Assembly: GCF_003173595.1 (NCBI RefSeq) | Contig: NZ_QGNZ01000004.1 | Location: 186,001 to 250,000 of the forward strand | Reading direction: 5' to 3' | Source: Pedobacter yonginensis | GTDB taxonomy: Bacteria; Bacteroidota; Bacteroidia; Sphingobacteriales; Sphingobacteriaceae | DNA length: 64,000 nt | Shown here: positions 1 to 7,270 of the stretch, one piece after another | How the letters are laid out: every line of letters starts with the position of its first letter | Numbering within the stretch: position 1 is the first letter of the stretch | The notes under the pieces: model-generated | Databases searched by the model: none | Told to the model about the DNA's origin: nothing | The model's input: only the letters and a program-made list of their open reading frames with translations | Position numbers and translations under genes: made by a program

Positions 1-353
1 TCTTTGAAATCCTTTAGGAAAAAGTGTCCGTTGTTAACTTGAATGGTATTAATGTCAATTATCTTTTTATCTATGGATAACTGATTAATGTCAACCATAA
101 ATTGTGGGGTGCTTAGCAAGGTATCTTTCTGTAAATCGAGTACGAGTAAATCTTCGAGCACGATGGATTTGAAAGGCTTAATGTATAAGCTTTTAATTTT
201 AATAGTGGTATTAAGCTCCTTTGATAAATATGCGGCTGCTTTTTGTGCAACATAAGTTTGAACTGGCTTAAATTGTAGGGAAAATATAATTAGCGCAAGC
301 AGCAAAATTATTGATGCAATTACCCAAAGGAGTATTTTAAATAGTTTTTTAAT
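1..353 (-). CDS. TamB/AsmA-like protein, N-terminal part (runs off the window)
   Basis: Only the first ~117 codons are in the window. The translation begins KKLFKILLW, continues through one hydrophobic helix (about residues 5-25), and then has a segment rich in short hydrophobic strands (LEDLLVLDLQKDTLL). The helix and what follows resemble the N-terminus of the tamB gene at 36-41 kb (shared LKILLWVIASII-like stretch), so this is probably a second TamB/AsmA-type inner-membrane-anchored protein of the periplasmic lipid-transport superfamily. The start is unclear: the frame is open back to a stop at 372-374 but holds no ATG, GTG or TTG before the helix. ATT at 353 or 356 is the best candidate; the first TTG (303-305) would cut the helix in half. 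It is divergent from tsaD. Confidence 0.65.
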   Translation of the reverse strand, partial: MKKLFKILLWVIASIILLLALIIFSLQFKPVQTYVAQKAAAYLSKELNTTIKIKSLYIKPFKSIVLEDLLVLDLQKDTLLSTPQFMVDINQLSIDKKIIDINTIQVNNGHFFLKDFK

Positions 354-360
354 AATTTTG
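353..360 (+). promoter_or_regulatory. -7 promoter element of tsaD
   Basis: TAATTTTG matches the Bacteroidota primary-sigma -7 motif TAnnTTTG and lies 19 bases before the tsaD start. No clear -33 element is visible. The element overlaps the 5' end of the divergent TamB-like gene. Confidence 0.5.
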
Positions 361-379
361 CAGCTTAAATATTAATAAT

Positions 380-1381
380 TTGTCTGTTATACTTGCTATA
401 GAGTCCTCTTGCGACGATACTTCGGTTGCCATATGTAACAACGGCAAAATTACTGCCAATGTTATTGCAAACCAAACAATTCATCAAAATTATGGTGGTG
501 TAATCCCCGAATTGGCTTCGAGGGTACATCAACAAAATATTGTGCCTGCTGTGCACCAAGCTCTATTAAATGCTAAAGTTACAAAACAGGACATTAACGC
601 CGTAGCTTTTACACGTGGCCCGGGTTTATTAGGTTCGCTTTTGGTTGGTGTTTCTTTCGCCAAATCTTTTGCTTTAGCCTTAAATATACCTTTAATTTCT
701 GTCAATCATATGCATGCGCACATCCTGGCGCACTTTATTGACGATCCGAAACCCAATTTTCCATTTTTATGCCTAACGGTATCGGGTGGGCATACTCAAA
801 TTGTTTTGGTTAAAGATTACTTTGATATGGAAATTGTTGGCGAAACTTTAGACGATGCAGCGGGGGAGGCCTTTGATAAAACGGCCAAAATTTTGCAATT
901 GCCTTATCCAGGTGGACCATTAATTGACAAGTATGCTCAATTAGGCGATCCACAGAAATTCAAATTTGCTGTTCCGCAAATTCCAGACTTGAATTTTAGT
1001 TTCAGTGGTTTTAAAACCTCCATTTTATATTTTATCAGAAAACAGGAACAGGAGCATCCAAACTTTATTGCCGAAAATTTAAATGATATTTGTGCATCCG
1101 TGCAATACAGCATCGTACAGATTTTATTGAATAAGTTAAAAAAAGCTGCTAAACTATATGGCATTAATGAAATTGCCATAGCGGGTGGTGTGTCTGCCAA
1201 CTCTGGTTTAAGAAATAAACTGCAAGATGTTGCTGTTACAGAGGGTTGGAAAGTTTATATCCCTGCTTTTCAGTATTGCACAGATAATGCGGGGATGATT
1301 GCAATTGCGGGCTACCAAAAGTTTCTTAAGGGAGATTTTGTTGGGCAAGAGGTTTCTCCAATGGCCAGAATGGAGTTCTAG
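380..1381 (+). CDS. tsaD: tRNA N6-adenosine threonylcarbamoyltransferase TsaD
   Basis: TsaD transfers the threonylcarbamoyl group from threonylcarbamoyl-AMP to A37 of tRNAs that read ANN codons, working with TsaB and TsaE in the cytoplasm. The 333-residue length fits the family. The ASKHA-fold start LAIESSCDDTSVA is at residues 5-17. The metal-binding HxxxH motif is NHMHAH, with His110 and His114. GEAFDKTAKIL, PYPGGP and the C-terminal CTDNAGM motif are all present. The start is TTG at 380: no ATG or GTG gives the conserved N-terminus, and a -7 element lies just upstream. Identification is firm; the start codon is very likely. Confidence 0.97.
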   Translation: MSVILAIESSCDDTSVAICNNGKITANVIANQTIHQNYGGVIPELASRVHQQNIVPAVHQALLNAKVTKQDINAVAFTRGPGLLGSLLVGVSFAKSFALALNIPLISVNHMHAHILAHFIDDPKPNFPFLCLTVSGGHTQIVLVKDYFDMEIVGETLDDAAGEAFDKTAKILQLPYPGGPLIDKYAQLGDPQKFKFAVPQIPDLNFSFSGFKTSILYFIRKQEQEHPNFIAENLNDICASVQYSIVQILLNKLKKAAKLYGINEIAIAGGVSANSGLRNKLQDVAVTEGWKVYIPAFQYCTDNAGMIAIAGYQKFLKGDFVGQEVSPMARMEF

Positions 1382-1432
1382 TTGATTATAGATCTGGCTT
1401 TTTACATGAATTAATAATAGATTTTTTTACAT

Positions 1433-1633
1433 ATGAGTGGAGCATCGTTAGTATTTTGGATTGTTTGTGCCATCCCCCTAACAGGAATTTTATATTGGCT
1501 AATTAGAAAAGACAAAAACAAGCTCAAAGGAAGCTGGGGTATTATTGTACTCGGAGTACTGCTCGTTGCTGCACTGCTGGTGATTGTATTTGTGACTAAA
1601 GATTTTGATGCTGTATTCAGTCAAGATAAATAA
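1433..1633 (+). CDS. small two-helix membrane protein, function unknown
   Basis: A 66-residue protein with two predicted membrane helices (about residues 5-24 and 35-55) separated by a short basic loop (RKDKNKLKGSW). It starts with ATG 51 bases after tsaD in the same direction and may be read through from it. The overall shape resembles the short PLDc_N-type membrane proteins, but no diagnostic motif lets me assign a family. A strong terminator hairpin follows at 1731-1768. Confidence 0.6.
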   Translation: MSGASLVFWIVCAIPLTGILYWLIRKDKNKLKGSWGIIVLGVLLVAALLVIVFVTKDFDAVFSQDK

Positions 1634-1730
1634 TCAGGCGTTTAATCTGATTGACGTTTCGAAAATCTATCGAAATATGGCTTAACGGACTGAAATTTAA
1701 ATTTTAAATCATCAGAAGAAATTAAATACC

Positions 1731-1768
1731 AAAAAAGGCAATTTTCGTTATTGAAAATTGCCTTTTTT
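1731..1768. terminator. bidirectional intrinsic terminator between the small membrane gene and recA
   Basis: Perfect 16-bp inverted repeat (1731-1746 with 1753-1768) with a 6-base loop. The stem starts with six A and ends with six T, so it can terminate transcripts from both sides. It lies between two convergent genes. Confidence 0.85.
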
Positions 1769-1857
1769 GATTCTAAACATGTACGCGGCAAATCTAGTCT
1801 GCTTGCCTCAAAGGCCGATGAATTTCATTCACAGTCCTTTCGTATGCTTTTGGAAAT

Positions 1858-2883
1858 CTATTTTTCTTCTAATTTATCGCCTGTAACTTCGGCTTTAATT
1901 TTAACTTCTAATTCATCAGCTAATTCGGGGTTATCACTTAGCAGTTGTTTTACAGCATCTCTACCTTGCCCTAATTTAGTGTCTCCGTAAGAGTACCATG
2001 AACCTGCTTTTTTGATAATTCCAAAATCTACACCTAAATCTACAATCTCTCCATTTTTAGAGATTCCTTCTCCAAACATCACGTCAAATTCCGCAATTCT
2101 GAAAGGTGGAGCAACTTTGTTCTTAACAATTTTTACCTTAACGCGGTTACCAGACACTTCGTCAGAATCTTTAATTTGAGAAATACGACGAATATCTAAA
2201 CGAACTGACGCATAAAACTTTAAGGCATTACCACCAGTTGTTGTTTCAGGATTACCAAACATCACACCAATTTTATCACGTAATTGGTTAATGAAGATAC
2301 AGCAACATCCGGTTTTAGAGATTGTACCGGTTAATTTACGTAAAGCCTGACTCATTAATCGCGCATGTAAACCCATTTTACTGTCGCCCATTTCACCTTC
2401 AATTTCACTCTTAGGTACCAATGCGGCAACGGAGTCAATCACAATCACATCAATTGCACCAGAGCGAATTAAGTTATCTGCAATTTCTAAAGCCTGCTCC
2501 CCGTTATCTGGTTGAGAGATTAAAAGGTTATCGGTATCTACACCTAATTTCTTTGCATAGAACTGGTCGAAAGCATGTTCCGCATCAATAAATGCAGCAA
2601 TTCCTCCTTTTTTCTGTGCTTCTGCAATAATATGAGTTGCTAAGGTGGTTTTACCTGATGATTCAGGGCCATAAATTTCAATCACCCTACCTTTCGGAAC
2701 ACCACCAATGCCCAAGGCTATATCTAAACTAATAGAACCTGTAGATATAAAATCTATAGGATCGATAGCGGTATCACCCAATTTCATTATGGTGCCTTTA
2801 CCGTAAGATTTTTCTAACTTATCTAATGTTAATTGTAGGGCTTTCAGTTTGTCAGGATTCGCAGTACTCATTTCTTTTTTCAT
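1858..2883 (-). CDS. recA: recombinase RecA
   Basis: RecA forms ATP-dependent filaments on single-stranded DNA, catalyses strand exchange and triggers LexA cleavage where LexA exists. The 341 residues match the family. Walker A GPESSGKT is at residues 72-79, followed by the conserved [10 protein letters not shown] segment, the Walker B region [10 protein letters not shown], the [15 protein letters not shown] helix and the [17 protein letters not shown] core. The C-terminal tail is acidic and lysine-rich. The ATG at 2883 lies 10 bases from a good -7 element. No LexA-type operator was recognised in the 120-base upstream region. Confidence 0.98.
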   Translation of the reverse strand: MKKEMSTANPDKLKALQLTLDKLEKSYGKGTIMKLGDTAIDPIDFISTGSISLDIALGIGGVPKGRVIEIYGPESSGKTTLATHIIAEAQKKGGIAAFIDAEHAFDQFYAKKLGVDTDNLLISQPDNGEQALEIADNLIRSGAIDVIVIDSVAALVPKSEIEGEMGDSKMGLHARLMSQALRKLTGTISKTGCCCIFINQLRDKIGVMFGNPETTTGGNALKFYASVRLDIRRISQIKDSDEVSGNRVKVKIVKNKVAPPFRIAEFDVMFGEGISKNGEIVDLGVDFGIIKKAGSWYSYGDTKLGQGRDAVKQLLSDNPELADELEVKIKAEVTGDKLEEK

Positions 2884-2893
2884 TTTGATTGCG

Positions 2894-2901
2894 CAAATAT
2901 A
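2894..2901 (-). promoter_or_regulatory. -7 promoter element of recA
   Basis: TATATTTG on the minus strand, 10 bases before the recA ATG, implies a very short 5' leader. Confidence 0.55.
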
Positions 2902-3005
2902 ATTGATTATCGGCTAATATGCTTTTATGTTTATAAGTATAATACTAAAATATTTAGCTAAGTTAATGGTTTTTTAACTAATGTCAATAGCAAAACGAAA
3001 ATAAT

Positions 3006-3671
3006 TTAAGCCGTGTGTTTATCTCGTTCATTTTGAGCTCTTAGCCGTTCAAAATATCTGCAAATATGGGTGATTTCGCAAACCGCACATTTCGGACTCC
3101 TAGCCACGCACACGTATCTGCCATGAAGAATAAGCCAATGATGTGCAATATGAATATCCTGCTGTGGCAAATGTTTAACCAAATCTTTCTCCACAGCCAA
3201 AGGTGTTTTTCCATTGGTTAAGCCTAAACGGTTGGCTACCCTAAAAACATGTGTATCTACCGCCATAGCAGGGGCATTGTAAATTACTGAGGCAATAACA
3301 TTGGCTGTTTTGCGTCCAACGCCAGGCATTTTTTGCAAGTCATCAACATCCGATGGCACCACATCATTAAATTCGTTAATTAAAATATTCGCCATCCCCA
3401 CTAAATGCTTGGCTTTATTGTTCGGATAACTGATGCTTTTTATATAATCAAAAACAATATCTGGCGTTACCTCTGCCAGTGCCTTTGCATTCGGGAAACG
3501 TTGGAACAAAGCAGGTGTAACCATATTTACACGCTTATCGGTACACTGAGCCGAAAGAATAACCGATACTAAAAGCTGATAGGGGTTATTGTAATGCAAT
3601 TCGGTTTCCGCATCTGGCTGCTTGGCCGAAAAATGTTCTACAAAAAGTTTATAGCGTTCTTTTTTAAGCAT
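3006..3671 (-). CDS. nth: endonuclease III (DNA glycosylase / AP lyase)
   Basis: Nth removes oxidised pyrimidines and nicks the resulting abasic site in base-excision repair. Counting from the ATG at 3671 (221 residues), the helix-hairpin-helix MPGVGRKTA carries the catalytic lysine (Lys121), and VDTHVFR carries the catalytic aspartate (Asp139). Four cysteines with spacing 6-2-5 (Cys188, 195, 198, 204) form the 4Fe-4S site. An in-frame ATG at 3686 lies upstream of the likely -7 promoter element (3675-3682) and is therefore rejected as the start. The gene is a single unit read away from the repeat array. Confidence 0.96.
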   Translation of the reverse strand: MLKKERYKLFVEHFSAKQPDAETELHYNNPYQLLVSVILSAQCTDKRVNMVTPALFQRFPNAKALAEVTPDIVFDYIKSISYPNNKAKHLVGMANILINEFNDVVPSDVDDLQKMPGVGRKTANVIASVIYNAPAMAVDTHVFRVANRLGLTNGKTPLAVEKDLVKHLPQQDIHIAHHWLILHGRYVCVARSPKCAVCEITHICRYFERLRAQNERDKHTA

Positions 3672-3674
3672 TGG

Positions 3675-3682
3675 CAAATATA
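3675..3682 (-). promoter_or_regulatory. -7 promoter element of nth (decides the start)
   Basis: TATATTTG on the minus strand ends only 3 bases before the ATG at 3671, so the transcript should be leaderless or nearly so. The longer reading frame would have its start inside or before the promoter. Confidence 0.5.
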
Positions 3683-3788
3683 GCAAGCAAAAAGAAATCT
3701 GTTCGTTTTTTATTAGTCTGTGCTTTGTTGGTACCCCCCCGTTCTTTAGATGGTGATTGCTGGACTAAAATCAAATCAAATTTTATCA

Positions 3789-4020
3789 TTTGGAAATGAA
3801 CGTTCAGTAATTCTTTTGAAAATGCAGTCCCGCGCTCCGCTATATCCCCAATAAAAATTGGGGGATGCCGCTATGCTCTGGTTTAATAACAAAGGTAAGC
3901 CTTACACCAACCGTGAATAATAAACGCGATTGAAATGAAAAGCGCCCGATTCTTCATCGGGCCTTGTAATGAAAAGCGGGACAGCCGTAGCCGATGAAAC
4001 ACAAAACGTTCATTTCCAAA
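3789..4020. repeat. repeat core, copy 1 (perfect 16-bp terminal inverted repeats)
   Basis: Its ends, 3789-3804 and 4005-4020, are perfect inverted complements (TTTGGAAATGAACGTT). Internal hairpins lie at 3846-3863 and 3944-3962. This is the best-preserved copy. Confidence 0.85.
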
Positions 4021-4093
4021 AATTTAAACGCTTAGCGCTCCGGTCGATTGCTGATCCACGAAAGCCGATACCCCTTGTAAATCTATTTTTTTA

Positions 4094-4319
4094 GGAAATG
4101 AACGTTCAGTAATTCATTTGAAAATGCAGTCCCGCGCTCCGCTATGTCCCCAATAAAAATTGCGGGATGCGGCTATGCTCGGGTTTAATAACAACGGTAA
4201 GCCCAGCACCAACCGTGAATAATAAACGCGATTGAAATGAAAAGCGCCCGATTCTTCATCGGGCCTTGTAATGAAAAGCGGGACAACCGTAGCCGATGAA
4301 ACGCAAAACGTTCAGTTCC
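4094..4319. repeat. repeat core, copy 2
   Basis: Same layout as copy 1. The right end has one change (CAGTTCC for CATTTCC), and the first hairpin has one mismatch. Confidence 0.85.
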
Positions 4320-4391
4320 AAAAATTTAAACGCTTAGGCCTCAGTTGGTGGCTGACCCGCCAAATCCAATACCCTAGTAAATCTATTTTTT

Positions 4392-4617
4392 GAAAATGAA
4401 CGTTCAGTAATTCTTTTGAAAATGCAGTCCCACGCTCCGCTATATCCCCAATAAAAATTGGGGGATGCCGCTATGCTCGGGTTTAATAACAACGGTAAGC
4501 CCAGCACCAACCGTTAATAATAAACGCGATTGAAATGAAAAGCGCCCGATTCTTCATCGGGCCTTGTAATGAAAAGCGGGACAACCGTAGCCGATGAAAC
4601 GCAAAACGTTCATTTCC
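4392..4617. repeat. repeat core, copy 3
   Basis: Same layout as copy 1, with one change in the left end (GAAAATG for GGAAATG). The spacer after it matches the copy 2 spacer for about 45 bases and then stops before the MFS gene. Confidence 0.85.
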
Positions 4618-4681
4618 AAAAATTTAAACGCTTAGGCCTCAGTTGGTGGCTGACCCACCAAATCTTGACTTGATAAGACTT

Positions 4682-5881
4682 TTAATGTATGCCTACATAC
4701 TCAGATTTTACAACAGAGGGATTGTTTTGTAAAGCTTTTGAACCATTTGTTTTAATTAACCATAATGCAAACATCGACCCAACAAGTGCCATAGCTGCAC
4801 CTACATAAGCAGGAGATGTGTAGTCAAAACCATAAACTAGTGGCAGGCCACCAAAAAATGCACCTAACGCGTTGCCGATGTTAAAACTGGCCTGACTGGC
4901 AGATGCAGCGAGCATTTCTGAGCCTTTTGCAGTTTGGATCATTAACATTTGGATGGGCGCGGCGAGGGCAAATGCAACTGCACCTGTAATGAATGTCATT
5001 ACGAGTGCCAATACCTGATTACCCGAAACAAAGTGTACAATGGTTAAGGTAATCACCATCACAATTAGTAGCGAAGCAGAAGCTTTTGCGGGGGAGTATT
5101 TATCGGCGAGGATTCCACCGATAAAATTACCCACCATCATGCCCAAGCCAGCCAACATTAAAATATAGGTTACATTTGATGCAGAAAAACCTGCAACATC
5201 TGTCATTAGTGGTGCGATATAACTATACCAGGTGAACAATCCGCCTGTGCCAATGGAAATCATGGCGATGATGATCCACGCTTCTTTCTTTTTAAAAAAG
5301 CTGAGTTCTGCTTTTAAATCGCGATTTTTTGTGGCCTCTAGTGCAGGAAGCCATAATTTTAAACTTAATAAAGTAATTAGGCCTACAAGAACGACAACAG
5401 CAAATGAGATTCTCCAAGAAAAATTGTGTCCGATAAATGTTCCTAAAGGTACGCCCACTACGTTTGCAATGGTTAAGCCCATAAACATGAGCGAAACTGC
5501 TTGTGCTTCTTTACCTTTTTTGGCAATGCGACTGGCAACTACAGAACCAACGCCGAAGAATGCGCCATGAGGTAAACCGGAAAGTAACCTGGCGATAAAT
5601 AAGGTATCGAAAGTTGGAGCAAAGGCAGAAAACGCATTAAACACAGTAAACATAACCATAAGGGCAATCAAAATCTTTTTTGGAGGGTATTTCCCAGCGA
5701 TCATGATGAGCAAAGGTGCGCCAATTACCACGCCAAGCGCATAGGCAGATATCAAGTGACCCGCTTGTGGGATGCTTACCTTCAAATCTTTAGCAATATC
5801 AGGAAGTAAGCCCATCATAACAAATTCTGTTATTCCGATGCCTAAACCTCCTAAAGTTAGTGGGATTAAATTTTTATTCAT
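4682..5881 (-). CDS. MFS transporter, AraJ-like (sugar or drug efflux type)
   Basis: A 399-residue inner-membrane protein with about 12 hydrophobic helices, of the major facilitator superfamily. The N-terminus (LTLGGLGIGITEFVMMGLLPDIA) and the loop LLSGLPHGAFFGVGSVVASR are typical of the AraJ/YdhP-like drug:H+ antiporter-1 group, which exports sugars or small toxic compounds. The substrate cannot be read from sequence. ATG at 5881 is chosen over the longer frame (to 5923) because the extra residues do not fit the conserved start MNKNLIPLTLGG. It stands alone, with repeats downstream and a 220-base gap upstream. Confidence 0.88.
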   Translation of the reverse strand: MNKNLIPLTLGGLGIGITEFVMMGLLPDIAKDLKVSIPQAGHLISAYALGVVIGAPLLIMIAGKYPPKKILIALMVMFTVFNAFSAFAPTFDTLFIARLLSGLPHGAFFGVGSVVASRIAKKGKEAQAVSLMFMGLTIANVVGVPLGTFIGHNFSWRISFAVVVLVGLITLLSLKLWLPALEATKNRDLKAELSFFKKKEAWIIIAMISIGTGGLFTWYSYIAPLMTDVAGFSASNVTYILMLAGLGMMVGNFIGGILADKYSPAKASASLLIVMVITLTIVHFVSGNQVLALVMTFITGAVAFALAAPIQMLMIQTAKGSEMLAASASQASFNIGNALGAFFGGLPLVYGFDYTSPAYVGAAMALVGSMFALWLIKTNGSKALQNNPSVVKSEYVGIH

Positions 5882-6097
5882 AGGGATGCTTAGTGTTAAA
5901 AATACACTATGTAAAGGTAACACTTTCTGAGCCCAAGAATTGTAAAATTCAAGCCATTTTGAGAATTGAGATATCTTTGGCTAAATCTGAAGGCCAAGCA
6001 AGATTTATTGGAGGAGCGTTGAGGTGTAGTTCATCTCCATGATAATAATCGTGATGGGTATAGGATGTTTTGGGACGATTGAGTGGGCATGGGGCAT

Positions 6098-6130
6098 AAA
6101 AAAAGCTGTCTCACTTTGTAAGACAGCTTT
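6098..6130 (-). terminator. intrinsic terminator of the sigma-factor operon
   Basis: Perfect 10-bp stem (6102-6111 with 6121-6130) with a 9-base loop. On the minus strand it is followed by seven T. It lies just after the small gene at 6146-6340. Confidence 0.85.
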
Positions 6131-6145
6131 GTAGCTCTTGTAAAA

Positions 6146-6340
6146 TTACTTCGATTTGCTGTAAGCTAAAATCCTATTGATGGTTTCATCTTGAGGATTT
6201 GTTAACAGCCCATCTAACTTACTTTTGATTTGGTCGTAAAATAAGTCGATATCCGCATCAGATTCATTATCAGTTGTTGACTGAAACATGTTTTGGGTTG
6301 GTAAGTTTACATTTGTTTTTGATGTAGAGGTTTTTGTCAT
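6146..6340 (-). CDS. small hydrophilic protein downstream of the ECF sigma factor
   Basis: A 64-residue protein counted from the ATG at 6340; a TTG two codons upstream is also possible. It has a Ser/Thr/Asn-rich first half and a C-terminal amphipathic part (DIDLFYDQIKSKLDGLL...INRILAYSKSK). There is no membrane helix, signal peptide or zinc-binding motif. It lies 87 bases after the sigma-factor gene in the same direction and before a shared terminator. This is where an anti-sigma factor is often found, but the protein does not look like a typical one. No family is recognised. Confidence 0.6.
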   Translation of the reverse strand: MTKTSTSKTNVNLPTQNMFQSTTDNESDADIDLFYDQIKSKLDGLLTNPQDETINRILAYSKSK

Positions 6341-6427
6341 AAGCAACTAAATGTTTTTGTTTTATAAACTTAACGATAGTTGCTATGCTTTATTTCAATC
6401 GCAAAAACATTTTTTGTAACTTTTTTA

Positions 6428-7012
6428 TTACCCCTTGTATGTCATTTCCTTAGTCTTGAGCATTTTGCGCAAGTTGCTCAATGCATAACGCATACGGCCC
6501 AAAGCGGTATTAATGCTTACCTCAGTTAAATCGGCTATTTCTTTAAAGCTTAAATCGGCGTAATGACGCATCAGAAGCACTTCTTTTTGCTCATCAGGCA
6601 ATAAATGAATCATTGCTTTTAAATCTTTATGGGTTTGATCTCGGAGCATTTTTTCTTCTGCACTCTCATCATAAAAGTGTAGCATATTAAATACATCCAT
6701 TCCATCAGAACTCGTAATTATTGGAGTTCTTTTCTCCTTCCTGAAATAGTCGATAACTAAGTTGTGCGCAATACGCATTACCCAAGGTAAGAATTTGCCT
6801 TCCTCGTTATATCTTCCTGATCGCAACGTATTAATTACCTTGATAAAAGCATCCTGAAAAATGTCCTCCGCCAAATATTGGTCTTTAACCAATAAGTAGA
6901 TAGAAGTATAAATTTTGCTTTTATGTCTTCGTAAAAGTTCCTGCAATCCATTCTCGTCACCGGTAATGTATAACTTTACCAGGTCCTGATCATTATATGA
7001 TTGTAAATTCAT
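6428..7012 (-). CDS. RNA polymerase sigma factor, ECF/RpoE type
   Basis: A 194-residue sigma-70 family protein with the two-domain ECF layout. Region 2 (about residues 25-97) includes AEDIFQDAFIKV and FLPWVMRIAHNLVIDYFRKEKR. Region 4 (about 138-187) includes the helix-turn-helix LSFKEIADLTEVSINTALGRMRYALSNLRKML. A small hydrophilic gene follows in the same operon instead of a recognisable anti-sigma factor. The genes it controls cannot be read from the sequence. No TAnnTTTG element was seen directly upstream of its own start. Confidence 0.93.
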   Translation of the reverse strand: MNLQSYNDQDLVKLYITGDENGLQELLRRHKSKIYTSIYLLVKDQYLAEDIFQDAFIKVINTLRSGRYNEEGKFLPWVMRIAHNLVIDYFRKEKRTPIITSSDGMDVFNMLHFYDESAEEKMLRDQTHKDLKAMIHLLPDEQKEVLLMRHYADLSFKEIADLTEVSINTALGRMRYALSNLRKMLKTKEMTYKG

Positions 7013-7205
7013 AGGTTTACCTACACTAAATCCCGTACTATTTGCTAAAAATTAATTTGTAGATGTTTAATTTCTATAGCTGATCTCCTATGTTTTTGAA
7101 TGTTGTTAGTTTGGTTCTGAGGTTGTTAATATTCAAAGAAAGTGTTTTTTTTATCAAAAAACAAAAAATAAAATGTTAAAAAATAAATTAACCGTCTCAG
7201 TACCC

Positions 7206-7213
7206 TATTTTTG
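7206..7213 (+). promoter_or_regulatory. possible -7 promoter element of uvrA
   Basis: TATTTTTG fits TAnnTTTG and lies 57 bases before the uvrA ATG, in a 258-base AT-rich intergenic region. Confidence 0.35.
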
Positions 7214-7270
7214 TATGTTTTTAAAACCCTTGTAAATCACTGGGGTTTATATTTATATTCTTGATAATAC

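Larger units (their letters stand above)
3789..4675. repeat. array of three ~300-bp tandem repeats, non-coding
   Basis: Three near-identical units repeat with periods of about 302 and 298 bases and fill the gap between nth and the MFS gene. Each unit has a core of about 226 bases bounded by inverted copies of GGAAATGAACGTT, followed by a 70-75-base spacer that starts AAATTTAAACGCTTAG. Each core carries two short hairpins (CCCCAAT/ATTGGGG and GCCCGAT/ATCGGGC) and two copies of ATGAAAAGCG flanking the second hairpin. No reading frame of note crosses the array. No transposase is nearby. Confidence 0.9.

Noticed and set aside
3789-4675. CRISPR array or CRISPR-like repeat
   Set aside because: Units are about 300 bases with conserved spacers of ~70 bases, far from the short repeat and unique spacer pattern, and there are no cas genes.
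3789-4675. Insertion sequence
   Set aside because: No transposase frame of any size lies within or beside the units. Terminal inverted repeats alone allow at most a MITE-like interpretation.
5232-5570. Open frames of 60-130 residues antisense to known genes (for example within the MFS, uvrA, tamL, tamB and parC genes)
   Set aside because: They run opposite or out of frame to genes with clear family motifs and have no motif of their own.
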